Shown here: piece after piece, positions 25,856 to 34,284 of the stretch
How the letters are laid out: each line of letters starts with the position of its first letter
Numbering within the stretch: position 1 is the stretch's first letter
DNA from: DATFVJ01 sp963727015
GTDB taxonomy: Bacteria > Actinomycetota > Actinomycetes > Streptosporangiales > Streptosporangiaceae
Length of the DNA: 64,000 nt
Direction: 5' to 3'
Assembly (NCBI GenBank): GCA_963727015.1
Contig: CAVSEV010000004.1
Coordinates: 29,912 to 93,911, forward strand
Program-made: the position numbers and the translations under genes
Notes under the pieces: generated by a model
What the model saw: only the letters and a program-made list of their open reading frames with translations
What the model was told of the DNA's origin: nothing
Databases searched by the model: none

Positions 25856-26896
25856 TCAGGAAGGCGACCAGTGCGCTGGGCGGGCGAGTGACGGCGGCAA
25901 CCTTGTGTCGGCATTGCCCTTCGCCGCATTCAGCTGGGCTGGGGTCAGAAAGAAACTCCCGGTGAGGTCCGCGCCGCTGAGGTCAGCACCTCTCAAGTCA
26001 GCGCCGATAAGGTCGGCCGTTCTCAGGTCGGCGCCCCTGAGATCAGCGCCGATGAGCTGCGCTCCTCTCAAGCTGGCACCGCTCAGGTCCGCTCCGCTGA
26101 GATCAGCCCCGATGAGATCAGCGCCGATGAGATCAGCGCCGATGAGATCAGCGCCGATGAGATCAGCCCCGATGAGGTCGGACCCGATGAGGTTAGCCCC
26201 GCTGAGATCAGCCCCGATGAGGTCGGCTCCGCCGTGCTCCTTCTGCCGGCGCCGTGCTTCGCCACGGACAAGTTCGCTCGTGTGGTGCAGTAGCGCATTG
26301 ACGTGGTGCCGGTGTGCTGCCACGTCCAGTTGCCCGAGAGATTCCGGACTGCCGTGAGCGAGGCGCTCTGTCTCGTCGAGCGCGAGGCCAAGCTCCCCGT
26401 GGATCTGCCGGGCCGGTTGCAGCGCCAGCGCCTCGGTCAGATACCACAGCAGCTCGTGGAGCTGCCGCATGATCGTGAACACGTCGAACATCTGCGGCGC
26501 GATTTGGGGGGCCCGCAGCCAGTCTTTTCCGCCGAAGGTGACCTGGGCAACCTGCTGCCCCGCGCCGAAGCAGTCGTAAGCGGCGCAACCGGCAAAGCCC
26601 AGCGGCCTGAGGCGTGCATGAATCCCGCACCGGAAGTCCGCTTGCAGATTGGGACAGGCCTGCCCGGCGTCTTTGTCAATGGCGAAGTCTGCCGAGGCTG
26701 AGAAGGCAGGGACCACACAGCATAGCCCGAAGCAGCGCTCGCACTCGGCCCGCAGGCTGAGGCGAGCTCTGTCCGTGACAGCTTCCGCGGGTTCGGGTCC
26801 CTTCGGCAACGCGCTTGGTCTCCTGTCCGTGCGCCGGCCAATCCCGCGGGTCACCCTACTGCCCAGGGTCTGCGCGCGGACCTGCAGGCCGGGCAT
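25856..26896 (-). CDS. Cys-cluster plus pentapeptide-repeat protein
   Basis: The 346-aa product has an N-terminal region rich in Cys (CERCFGLCC, then single Cys in QACPNL, FRCGI, GFAGC and AYDCFG) that looks metal- or cluster-binding. A helical middle part carries FDVFTIMRQLHELLWYL. About 18 consecutive pentapeptides of the A-D-L-x-G type run from about residue 218 to 308 and should form a right-handed quadrilateral beta-helix. Several inner units are nearly identical 15-bp DNA repeats (about 26097-26165), a sign of recent expansion. Related proteins occur in many actinobacteria without a known role. The ATG at 26896 lacks a strong ribosome-binding site. Confidence 0.78.
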   Translation of the reverse strand: MPGLQVRAQTLGSRVTRGIGRRTDRRPSALPKGPEPAEAVTDRARLSLRAECERCFGLCCVVPAFSASADFAIDKDAGQACPNLQADFRCGIHARLRPLGFAGCAAYDCFGAGQQVAQVTFGGKDWLRAPQIAPQMFDVFTIMRQLHELLWYLTEALALQPARQIHGELGLALDETERLAHGSPESLGQLDVAAHRHHVNALLHHTSELVRGEARRRQKEHGGADLIGADLSGANLIGSDLIGADLIGADLIGADLIGADLIGADLSGADLSGASLRGAQLIGADLRGADLRTADLIGADLRGADLSGADLTGSFFLTPAQLNAAKGNADTRLPPSLARPAHWSPS

Positions 26897-27044
26897 GTGG
26901 CGCCCGCAGGCAAAGGAATCGGCCGGCCGCGTCCACTATCGGCTCCTCGAGAACAAGCAGGGCCTTACCGGGACACCGCCTGGATCACCGCCCGCATGCA
27001 CCAAGATCCACGGGACTACGCCTAACGCCGGGCAGAACACGCCA

Positions 27045-27107
27045 TGATCCGCGGCTGCGTTAACCTTCCCGCGATATCGGCCGGTTAGTTAACACAAGAA
27101 CGGATCA
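27045..27107. repeat. 63-bp palindromic element, copy 2
   Basis: It begins TGATCCGCGGCTGCGTTAAC and ends GTTAACACAAGAACGGATCA, with a CCCGCGATATCGGCCGG core. It matches the reverse complement of the element at 16630-16692 at about 45 of 63 positions and has the same length, so these are two members of one family. Confidence 0.65.
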
Positions 27108-27257
27108 CGAGCCCGGCGGGCGGATCGGAGGCGGGCGCACCGGCCCGCTCGTGCCACTTGCCGGTCAACCGGCGCGCCCGACCGGCCCGCGAGTGCGGCA
27201 CGCACCCGGCGCCCGACCGGCCCGCGAGTGCGGCACGCACCCGGCAGCCGCCGCCAT

Positions 27258-27345
27258 ACGCTCACCAATACGCCCACCAATACGCCCACCAATACGCCCA
27301 CCAATACGCCCACCAATACGGTCACCAATCCGCCCACCAAGATCG
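27258..27345. repeat. 12-bp minisatellite upstream of the AlaDH-like gene
   Basis: CACCAATACGCC is repeated about seven times with a 12-bp period in a gene-free interval (26897-27483). Just before it, a short Pro/Arg-coding-like stretch has the direct repeat CGACCGGCCCGCGAGTGCGG twice (about 27178-27240). The rest of the interval shows no gene and should hold the promoter for the gene at 27484. Confidence 0.82.
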
Positions 27346-27483
27346 CGACAGTCACGCCAGCGTTATGATCGATCACCGCGACACGGCCGTAGGGTGACTG
27401 TCCTGGCCGTATCCGCCACATGAGGACGGCAACCGCCGCCCGCCGTATGCGGACACTGTGACAACTATCGACTGGGGGCCTGC

Positions 27484-28629
27484 GTGGATCAGCTCAGCCT
27501 CGGAGTGATAGCGCGGTCGCGGAAGGAGCACGAGCACCGGCTGGCGATCCATCCGCTGCACGTGCAGCGGATCGAAGCCGACCTGCGGGGACACGTCTAT
27601 CTGGAGCGTGGCTACGGCGGACGTTTCGGCGTACCCGATGAGCGGCTGGCGCCGCATGTCGCCGGGTTGCGCACCCGCGCCCAGCTCGTCGCGCAGTGCG
27701 ATGTCGTCTTGCTCCCCAAGCCGCTGCCGGAAGATCTCGCGGAGCTTCGGGAGGGGCAAGTGCTGTGGGGATGGCCGCACTGCGTGCAGAACGAGGAGGT
27801 CACGCAGTTGGCCGTCGACCGGAGGCTGACGCTGATCGCTTTTGAGGCGATGAACCACTGGTCCCATGATGGCTCTTTCGGCCTGCATGTCTTTCACAAG
27901 AACAACGAGCTTGCCGGTTACTGCTCCGTGTTGCATGCCATGGAGCTCGTCGGCACGACGGGTGAATACGGCCAGCGGCTCCGGGCGGCCGTCATCGGCT
28001 TCGGGGCGACCGGCAGGGGGGCCGTGACGGCCCTCAACGCGCACGGCGTGAGCGACGTCCATCTCCTCACCCACCGTGACGTCACCGCGGTCGCCTCGCC
28101 GATCCACTCGGCCCAGATGGTGCACTTCGAGCCTGACGCTGACGAGCGGGGCCGCTGCCAGGCGCTCTGCGACGACGGTCCGGTGCCGCTGGCCGCTTTC
28201 CTCGCCGGGTTCGACATCGTGGTCAACTGCGTGCTCCAGCACACCGGCGCGCCGCTGATGTTCGTGACCAGCGACGAGCTTGCCGCCTTCAGGCCGGGCA
28301 GCCTCATCGTCGACGTTTCGTGCGACGAGGGAATGGGCTTCAGCTGGGCGCGGCCCACATCGTTCGCCGAGCCGATGCTCGTCGTGGGCGACACCGTCCA
28401 TTACTACGCCGTCGACCACAGCCCATCGCTGCTGTGGAACTCCGCCACCTGGGAGATCAGCGAAGCCCTGCTACCGCACCTGCGGCCGGTACTCACCGGT
28501 CCGCAGGCATGGGACGCCGACCGCACCATCCAGCGGGCCATCGAGATCCGCGACGGCATTGTCCAGAACCCGGACATCCTGTCCTTCCAGCACCGCTTGG
28601 CCGACTACCCGCACGCACGGCGCCGGTAG
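27484..28629 (+). CDS. Alanine dehydrogenase/transhydrogenase-family protein (carboxyethylornithine-synthase-like)
   Basis: The 381-aa product begins LGVIARSRKEHEHRLAIHP, the substrate-binding start of the AlaDH/PNT fold. It has a Rossmann motif in AAVIGFGATGRGAVTALNAHG near residue 165 and conserved HWSHDGSFGLHVFHKNNE and GFDIVVNCVLQHTGAP segments. It is more like the N5-(carboxyethyl)ornithine synthase branch of NAD(P)-dependent amino-acid dehydrogenases than true alanine dehydrogenase. The real amino acid substrate is unknown. It starts with GTG. The following ccr operon is separated by 570 bp, so a metabolic link is not implied. Confidence 0.72.
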   Translation: MDQLSLGVIARSRKEHEHRLAIHPLHVQRIEADLRGHVYLERGYGGRFGVPDERLAPHVAGLRTRAQLVAQCDVVLLPKPLPEDLAELREGQVLWGWPHCVQNEEVTQLAVDRRLTLIAFEAMNHWSHDGSFGLHVFHKNNELAGYCSVLHAMELVGTTGEYGQRLRAAVIGFGATGRGAVTALNAHGVSDVHLLTHRDVTAVASPIHSAQMVHFEPDADERGRCQALCDDGPVPLAAFLAGFDIVVNCVLQHTGAPLMFVTSDELAAFRPGSLIVDVSCDEGMGFSWARPTSFAEPMLVVGDTVHYYAVDHSPSLLWNSATWEISEALLPHLRPVLTGPQAWDADRTIQRAIEIRDGIVQNPDILSFQHRLADYPHARRR

Positions 28630-28639
28630 CCGGCCAGCC

Positions 28640-28905
28640 CGGCCTCAGCGGGCCCCAGCCGGGCACGCCGGCGCCGCACCCAGGCCTCACCCCGGACCCA
28701 GCCGACGCCCCAGCCGGCCCCAGCCGGGCACTTCGGCGTCCCACCCGGGCCCATCCGGCGCCCCAGCCGGCGCCCCACCCAGGCCCAGCCGACGCCCCAG
28801 CCGGCCCCAGCCGGGCACTTCGGCGTCCCACCCGGGCCCAGCCGACGCCCCAGCCGGGCCCTCCGGCGCCCGAGCCGGGCCCTCCGGCGCCCGAGCCGGG
28901 CCCCT
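28640..28905. repeat. GC-rich Pro/Gly-type minisatellite
   Basis: Units built on CCCCAGCCGGCCCCAGCCGG and GGGCACTTCGGCGTCCCACC recur with long (about 60-120 bp) and short (about 15-18 bp) periods from just after the AlaDH-like stop codon. All frames translate to low-complexity Pro/Ala/Gly/Arg sequence, so I do not call a gene. Confidence 0.75.
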
Positions 28906-29009
28906 CGTCCAACGTCGTGACGGTCGCGGCGTGCGGTGACGAACAGCTCACCTGGCTTGTCTTTACGAGCAGCGCGGGGGGCAGTTACGTTACTAACCGG
29001 TATCATTGG

Positions 29010-29046
29010 TGCTAGGACCACGCTAGGACGCAGTTGCTAGGACCAC
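29010..29046. promoter_or_regulatory. Direct repeats upstream of the ethylmalonyl-CoA operon
   Basis: TGCTAGGACCAC occurs at 29010-29021 and 29035-29046, with a partial copy GCTAGGACG at 29022-29030 in between. The interval 28911-29197 has no gene and must contain the operon promoter, so these spaced direct repeats are candidate regulator sites about 150-190 bp before ccr. Confidence 0.4.
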
Positions 29047-29197
29047 TAGTACGGCGGCGCGGGACCCAGCACCGCCGCCGCCCGCAGCACACCAGGTCTG
29101 CCACAGCACCATTTCTGGACCTGGACCCCACGCCGGCCTCCGCTCCGGCTCGCCCAGACGCCTGCGCCCTCATGCCGGTACGCCTTCGGAGGCAGCC

Positions 29198-30535
29198 TTG
29201 AAGGAAATCCTGGACGCGATCCTCAACTCCGCCAGCCAGGAGGTGGACTTCGCCGCCCTCCCGCTGCCCGAGAGCTACCGGGCAGTCACCCTGCACAGGG
29301 ACGAGGAGCACATTTTCGACGGCATCGACAGCCGCGACAAGGACCCGCGCAAGTCCCTGCACGTCGAAGAGGTACCGGTACCCGAACTCGGACTCGGCGA
29401 GGCCCTGATCGCCGTCATGGCAAGTGCCGTCAACTACAACACCGTGTGGAGCTCGATCTTCGAGCCGGTCTCTACCTTCACCTTCCTGCGCCGCTACGGC
29501 AGGCTCTCCCCGCTCACCGCGAAGCACGACCTGCCTTATCACGTGGTCGGCTCCGACCTCGCGGGTGTGGTGCTGCGTACCGGCCCTGGAGTCAACACCT
29601 GGAAGCCTGGCGACGAGGTCGTCGCCCACTGCCTGTCCGTCGAGCTGGAGAGCGCCGACGGCCACAACGACACCATGCTCGACCCGGAGCAGCGCATCTG
29701 GGGCTTCGAGACCAACTTCGGCGGCCTGGCCGAGCTCTCCCTCGTCAAGGCCAACCAGCTGATGCCCAAGGCCAGGCACCTCACGTGGGAGGAGGCCGCC
29801 ACGCCCGGCCTGGTGAACTCGACCGCCTACAGGCAGCTGGTCTCGCCCAACGGCGCCGCGATGAAGCAGGGCGACAACATCCTCATCTGGGGCGCAAGCG
29901 GCGGCCTCGGCTCCTACGCCACCCAGTACGCACTGAACGGCGGGGCGACGCCGATCTGCGTGGTTTCCAGCGACCAGAAGGCCGGCATCTGCCGGGCGAT
30001 GGGAGCCGAGGCGATCATCGACCGCGGCGCCGAGGGCTACAGGTTCTGGCGCGACGAGCACAACCAGGACCCGAAGGAGTGGAAGCGCCTCGGCGCCAAG
30101 ATCCGCGAACTGACCAGCGGCGAGGATGTGGATATCGTCTTCGAGCACCCCGGCAGGGAGACATTCGGCGCCTCGGTGTACGTGACCCGCAGGGGCGGCA
30201 CCATCGTGACTTGTGCCTCCACATCGGGGTACATGCATCAGTACGACAACCGCTACCTCTGGATGAGCCTGAAGCGCATCGTCGGCTCACACTTCGCCAA
30301 CTACCGCGAGGCGTGGGACGCCAACCGGCTGATCGCCAAGGGCAAGATCCACCCGACAACCTCCAAGGTCTACCCGCTGGCCGAGACCGGCCAGGCCGCT
30401 CTGGACGTCCACCACAACCTGCACCATGGCAAGGTCGGGGTACTCTGCCTCGCCCCGCATGAGGGCCTCGGTGTGCGGGACGCCGAGCTGCGCGCCAAGC
30501 ACCTGCCGGAGATCAACCGCTTCCGTAACGTGTAG
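29198..30535 (+). CDS. ccr: Crotonyl-CoA carboxylase/reductase
   Basis: The 445-aa product is an MDR-family reductase of the length expected for Ccr. It starts KEILDAILNSASQEV, has the nucleotide-binding ILIWGASGGLGSYATQYAL near residue 230, and the Ccr-type NGGATPICVVSSDQKAGICRAMGAE and IVFEHPGRETFGASVYVTRRGG segments. It carboxylates crotonyl-CoA reductively with NADPH and CO2 to ethylmalonyl-CoA, the committed step of the ethylmalonyl-CoA pathway for acetyl-CoA assimilation. A TTG start at 29198 has a good GGAGG ribosome-binding site and matches the usual N-terminus. Four further pathway genes follow in order on the same strand. Confidence 0.93.
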   Translation: MKEILDAILNSASQEVDFAALPLPESYRAVTLHRDEEHIFDGIDSRDKDPRKSLHVEEVPVPELGLGEALIAVMASAVNYNTVWSSIFEPVSTFTFLRRYGRLSPLTAKHDLPYHVVGSDLAGVVLRTGPGVNTWKPGDEVVAHCLSVELESADGHNDTMLDPEQRIWGFETNFGGLAELSLVKANQLMPKARHLTWEEAATPGLVNSTAYRQLVSPNGAAMKQGDNILIWGASGGLGSYATQYALNGGATPICVVSSDQKAGICRAMGAEAIIDRGAEGYRFWRDEHNQDPKEWKRLGAKIRELTSGEDVDIVFEHPGRETFGASVYVTRRGGTIVTCASTSGYMHQYDNRYLWMSLKRIVGSHFANYREAWDANRLIAKGKIHPTTSKVYPLAETGQAALDVHHNLHHGKVGVLCLAPHEGLGVRDAELRAKHLPEINRFRNV

Positions 30536-30547
30536 GACAGGACCGAC

Positions 30548-32608
30548 ATGACCGAGCCGAGCGAGGAGCAGCCGGGGCGGCCTGCGAGGGACCGTCCCTG
30601 GCTGATGCGGACCTATGCGGGGCACTCCTCCGCGAAGGAGTCCAACGCGCTGTACCGCCGCAACATCGCCAAGGGCCAGACCGGCCTGTCTGTCGCATTC
30701 GACCTGCCGACCCAGATCGGTTACGACGCCGACCACGTACTCGCCCGCGGTGAGGTCGGCCGGGTCGGCGTGCCGATCGGGTACCTGGGCGACATGCGTG
30801 CCCTTTTCGACGGCATCCCGCTTGAGCGAACCAACACCTCGATGACGATCAACGCCACGGCGATGTGGCTACTGGCGCTCTATCAGGTCGTCGCAGAGGA
30901 GCAGGGGGCGGACCTCGCCAAGCTCACCGGCACCACCCAGAACGACATCGTCAAGGAGTACCTGTCGCGTGGGACGCACGTCTTCCCGCCCGCCGCCTCG
31001 ATGCGCCTCACCACCGATGTGATCGCCTATACGGTCGCCCACATCCCCATGTGGAACCCGATCAACATCTGCAGTTACCACCTTCAGGAGGCTGGGGCCA
31101 CCCCGGTGCAGGAGATCGCGTACGCGATGTGCACGGCGATCTCCGTCCTGGACGCCGTACGCGACTCCGGGCAGGTTCCACCTGACCGGATGGGCGAGGT
31201 CGTCGCGCGGATCTCCTTCTTCGTCAATGCGGGTGTCCGCTTCGTCGAAGAGATGTGCAAGATGCGAGCCTTCTGCCAGCTCTGGGACAAGGTCACCGGG
31301 GACAGGTACGGCATCGCCGACCCCGCGCGCCGCCGTTTCCGTTACGGCGTCCAGGTCAACTCGCTCGGCCTCACCGAGGCGCAGCCGGAGAACAACATCC
31401 AGCGGATCGTCTTGGAGATGCTGGCCGTCACCTTGTCCAGGGACGCTCGTGCCCGCGCCGTGCAGCTCCCCGCCTGGAACGAGGCGCTTGGCCTGCCGCG
31501 GCCCTGGGACCAGCAGTGGAGCCTCCGCATCCAGCAGGTGCTCGCGTATGAGTCCGATCTGCTCGAGTACGGCGATTTGTTCGACGGCTCGCGCGTAGTG
31601 GCGGCCAAGACCGCCGCGCTGCTGGCCGGCGCCGAGGCGGAGATCGCCAAGGTGCTTGACATGGGCGGGGTGATACCGGCGGTCGAATCCGGCTACCTCA
31701 AGGCACAGCTCGTCGCCTCGCACGCCGCCAGGCGCGCCCGGATCGAGTCCGGCCAGGACAAGGTCGTGGGCGTCAACTGCTTCGAGACCACCGAGCCCAA
31801 CCCGCTCACCGCGGACCTTGACGCCGCGATCCAGCAGGTGGACCCCGCCTCCGAGCAGGCGATAGTGGCCCATCTTGAGGAATGGCGCAGGCGGCGCGAC
31901 GAGACCGCGGTGCTCACCGCCATCGACAAGCTCAAGGCAGACGCGGCGCAAGAGGGCGTCAACCTGATGGCAGCCACCCTGGCCTGCGCCCGGGCGGGCG
32001 TCACCACCGGCGAGTGGTCATTCGCGCTGCGGGACGTGTTCGGCGAATACCGCGCGCCCACCGGTGTCAGCAGCGCCGCCGCGGCGGTTGCTGCCGAGCC
32101 GGGCGGTGAGCTCGCAGCCGTCCGCGCAGCGGTGACCGCCACAGCCGAGGAACTCGGCGTGGGCAGGCTGCGCCTGCTTGTGGGCAAGCCGGGCCTGGAC
32201 GGGCACTCAAACGGTGCCGAGCAGATCGCCGTGCGGGCCCGCGACGCCGGGTTCGAGGTGATCTACCAGGGTATCCGGCTCACCCCTGAGCAGATCGTTG
32301 CCGCCGCGATCGCCGAGGACGTGCACTGCGTCGGGCTGTCGATCCTGTCCGGCGCGCATCTCGGGCTGGTGCCCGAGGTGCTGCGCGGGCTGCGCCGGGC
32401 GGGGGCGGCGGACCTCACGGTGGTGGTCGGCGGGATCATCCCGGCGGCCGATGCCGAGTCTCTGCGCTCGCAAGGGGTGGCCGCCGTTTTCACCCCCAAG
32501 GACTTCGGCATCACCACCATCATCGGCCGCGTGGTCGACGAGATCCGGCTCACGCACGGGCTCCAGCCGTGGCAGAGCCGGCAGGGCAGCCTGGCCGGGA
32601 CGAACTAG
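30548..32608 (+). CDS. ecm: Ethylmalonyl-CoA mutase (B12-dependent)
   Basis: The 686-aa product joins a mutase TIM-barrel (AGHSSAKESNALYRRNIAKG and QTGLSVAFDLPTQIGYDAD at the N-terminus) to a C-terminal cobalamin domain. That domain holds the base-off motif GKPGLDGHSNGAEQ near residue 548 and LSILSGAHLGLVPEVL. This single-chain form and its place 12 bp after ccr identify it as ethylmalonyl-CoA mutase rather than the two-subunit methylmalonyl-CoA mutase. It converts (2R)-ethylmalonyl-CoA to (2S)-methylsuccinyl-CoA. No epimerase or MeaB-type chaperone gene is in the window. Confidence 0.9.
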   Translation: MTEPSEEQPGRPARDRPWLMRTYAGHSSAKESNALYRRNIAKGQTGLSVAFDLPTQIGYDADHVLARGEVGRVGVPIGYLGDMRALFDGIPLERTNTSMTINATAMWLLALYQVVAEEQGADLAKLTGTTQNDIVKEYLSRGTHVFPPAASMRLTTDVIAYTVAHIPMWNPINICSYHLQEAGATPVQEIAYAMCTAISVLDAVRDSGQVPPDRMGEVVARISFFVNAGVRFVEEMCKMRAFCQLWDKVTGDRYGIADPARRRFRYGVQVNSLGLTEAQPENNIQRIVLEMLAVTLSRDARARAVQLPAWNEALGLPRPWDQQWSLRIQQVLAYESDLLEYGDLFDGSRVVAAKTAALLAGAEAEIAKVLDMGGVIPAVESGYLKAQLVASHAARRARIESGQDKVVGVNCFETTEPNPLTADLDAAIQQVDPASEQAIVAHLEEWRRRRDETAVLTAIDKLKADAAQEGVNLMAATLACARAGVTTGEWSFALRDVFGEYRAPTGVSSAAAAVAAEPGGELAAVRAAVTATAEELGVGRLRLLVGKPGLDGHSNGAEQIAVRARDAGFEVIYQGIRLTPEQIVAAAIAEDVHCVGLSILSGAHLGLVPEVLRGLRRAGAADLTVVVGGIIPAADAESLRSQGVAAVFTPKDFGITTIIGRVVDEIRLTHGLQPWQSRQGSLAGTN

Positions 32609-32690
32609 GGCATGTCCCGCAGATCTTTGGCGGCGCGGATCGGCGCCACACCACCACCACCCCAACCTTCGAAGGATGGCACGACAGGAC

Positions 32691-33665
32691 ATGACCACCG
32701 CCACCAGCACGATCAACCGCCTGCGCCCCCGCCGCTCCTGCCTGTCCGTCCCAGGCAGCAACCCGCGCTTTCTGGAGAAGGCCCAGAGCCTGCCTGCCGA
32801 CCAGGTGTTCCTTGACCTCGAGGATGCTTGTGCGCCGCTGGTCAAGGAGAGCGCCAGGCACCTCATTGTCGATGCGCTCAACAACGGCGACTGGGGCGGC
32901 AAGACCCGGGTCGTCAGGGTCAACGACTGGACCACCCACTGGACCTACCGTGACGTGATCACGGTGGTCGAGGGCGCAGGCCCGAACCTGGACTGCATCA
33001 TGCTGCCGAAGGTGCAGGACGCCGACCAGGTCAAGGCGCTGGACCTGCTGCTCACCCAGATCGAGAAGACGATGGGTTTCGAAGTCGGCAGGATCGGCAT
33101 CGAAGCCCAGATAGAGAACGCCAAGGGCCTGGTGAACGTCGACGCGATCGCCGCCTCATCGCCGCGGATCGAAACCATCATCTTCGGCCCCGCCGACTTC
33201 ATGGCATCGATCAACATGAAGTCGCTCGTGGTCGGCGAGCAACCACCTGGCTACCCGGCGGACGCCTACCACTACATCCTGATGCGCATCCTGATGGCCG
33301 CCCGGACCTATGATCTGCAGGCCATCGACGGCCCCTACCTGCAGATCCGCAACCATGAGGGTTACCGCGAGGTCGCCGGGCGCGCCGCCGCGCTCGGCTT
33401 CGACGGCAAGTGGGTGCTCCACCCGGACCAGGTCGCCGCGGCCAACGAGATCTTCTCCCCCTCGCAGCAGGACTACGACCACGCGGAGCTGATCCTTGAC
33501 GCCTACGAGTGGTACACCTCGGAGGCAGGCGGCGCCAAGGGATCAGCCATGATCGGCGATGAGATGATCGACGAGGCCTCCCGCAAGATGGCCCTGGTGA
33601 TCGCGGGCAAGGGCCGGGCAGCGGGCATGCAGCGCACTTCGAAGTTCGAGCCCCCGCAGGCCTGA
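32691..33665 (+). CDS. L-malyl-CoA/beta-methylmalyl-CoA lyase (CitE-like)
   Basis: The 324-aa product has CitE/HpcH-fold hallmarks: RRSCLSVPGSNPRFLEKA with the CoA-binding Arg, VFLDLEDACAP, the metal ligand Glu in GIEAQIENAKGL near residue 143, and IIFGPADFMASI near 170. In this operon it should split beta-methylmalyl-CoA into propionyl-CoA and glyoxylate, and/or malyl-CoA into acetyl-CoA and glyoxylate. I prefer the ATG at 32691; an ATG at 32676, five codons earlier, is also in frame, and the GAAGGA motif lies between the optimal distances for both. Confidence 0.87.
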   Translation: MTTATSTINRLRPRRSCLSVPGSNPRFLEKAQSLPADQVFLDLEDACAPLVKESARHLIVDALNNGDWGGKTRVVRVNDWTTHWTYRDVITVVEGAGPNLDCIMLPKVQDADQVKALDLLLTQIEKTMGFEVGRIGIEAQIENAKGLVNVDAIAASSPRIETIIFGPADFMASINMKSLVVGEQPPGYPADAYHYILMRILMAARTYDLQAIDGPYLQIRNHEGYREVAGRAAALGFDGKWVLHPDQVAAANEIFSPSQQDYDHAELILDAYEWYTSEAGGAKGSAMIGDEMIDEASRKMALVIAGKGRAAGMQRTSKFEPPQA

Positions 33666-33724
33666 GCCAGGCGCGTTCCCATGGCGGAGATCCACACCCA
33701 CCGTTAGAGCGAAGGACATCGGCG

Positions 33725-34228
33725 ATGCAGTTCGGACGGACCTACGAGGAGTTCGAGGTCGGTGCGGTCTACAAGCACTGGCCAGGCAAGACGGTCACCG
33801 AGTACGACGACCACCTGTTCTGCCTCCTCACGATGAACCACCACCCGCTGCACCTGGACGCGAACTACGCGGAGAAAACCACCGACTTCGGCCAGAACGT
33901 GGTGGTGGGCAACTACATCTACTCGCTGCTGCTCGGCATGTCGGTGCCCGACGTATCCGGCAAGGCCATCGCCAACCTGGAGGTCGAGTCGCTGAAGCAC
34001 GTGGCGCCGACATTCCACGGCGACACCATCTACGGCGAGACCACCGTGCTCGGCAAGTGGCCGTCCAAGTCGAAGGACGACCGGGGCATCGTGCACGTCG
34101 AGACCCGCGGCTACAACCAGAGCGGCACCCTGGTGTGCGTTTTCCGCAGAAAAGTGATGGTGCCGACCGAGACGTACATCAAGGAGCGCGGCGGCGAGCA
34201 GGCCGGCCGTCCAGAGCCCGCCACCTGA
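33725..34228 (+). CDS. Mesaconyl-CoA hydratase (MaoC-type hot-dog enzyme)
   Basis: The 167-aa product is a MaoC-like hydratase: YEEFEVGAVYKHWPGKTVTEYDDHLFCLLTMNHHPLHLD, with the catalytic Asp/His pair, then NVVVGNYIYSLLLGMSV and a C-terminal FRRKVMVPTETYIKE. Between malyl-CoA lyase and methylsuccinyl-CoA dehydrogenase it is best read as the hydratase that turns mesaconyl-CoA into beta-methylmalyl-CoA. It is shorter than the two-domain proteobacterial Mch, as expected for actinobacterial versions. Confidence 0.82.
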   Translation: MQFGRTYEEFEVGAVYKHWPGKTVTEYDDHLFCLLTMNHHPLHLDANYAEKTTDFGQNVVVGNYIYSLLLGMSVPDVSGKAIANLEVESLKHVAPTFHGDTIYGETTVLGKWPSKSKDDRGIVHVETRGYNQSGTLVCVFRRKVMVPTETYIKERGGEQAGRPEPAT

Positions 34229-34284
34229 CCGCACCCGCCTCCCGCCAGCAAAGCGACTTCACCAGCAGATACAGGAGCCCCACC

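Noticed and set aside
24873..26357. 503-aa plus-strand frame over the amidase and pentapeptide genes
   Set aside because: The repeated RSAPMRSAP tail is the reverse translation of pentapeptide DNA, and the rest is antisense to the amidase.
27089..27421. Minus-strand frame with GVLVGVLVGVLV, looking like a membrane helix
   Set aside because: It is the translation of the 12-bp repeat. No start signal and no homologous protein plan.
28605..29021. Gly/Arg/Ala-rich frames over the repeat region before ccr
   Set aside because: All are low-complexity translations of a GC-rich minisatellite.
29012..30238. 408-aa minus-strand frame opposite ccr
   Set aside because: Antisense frame. The plus-strand ccr has all family motifs.
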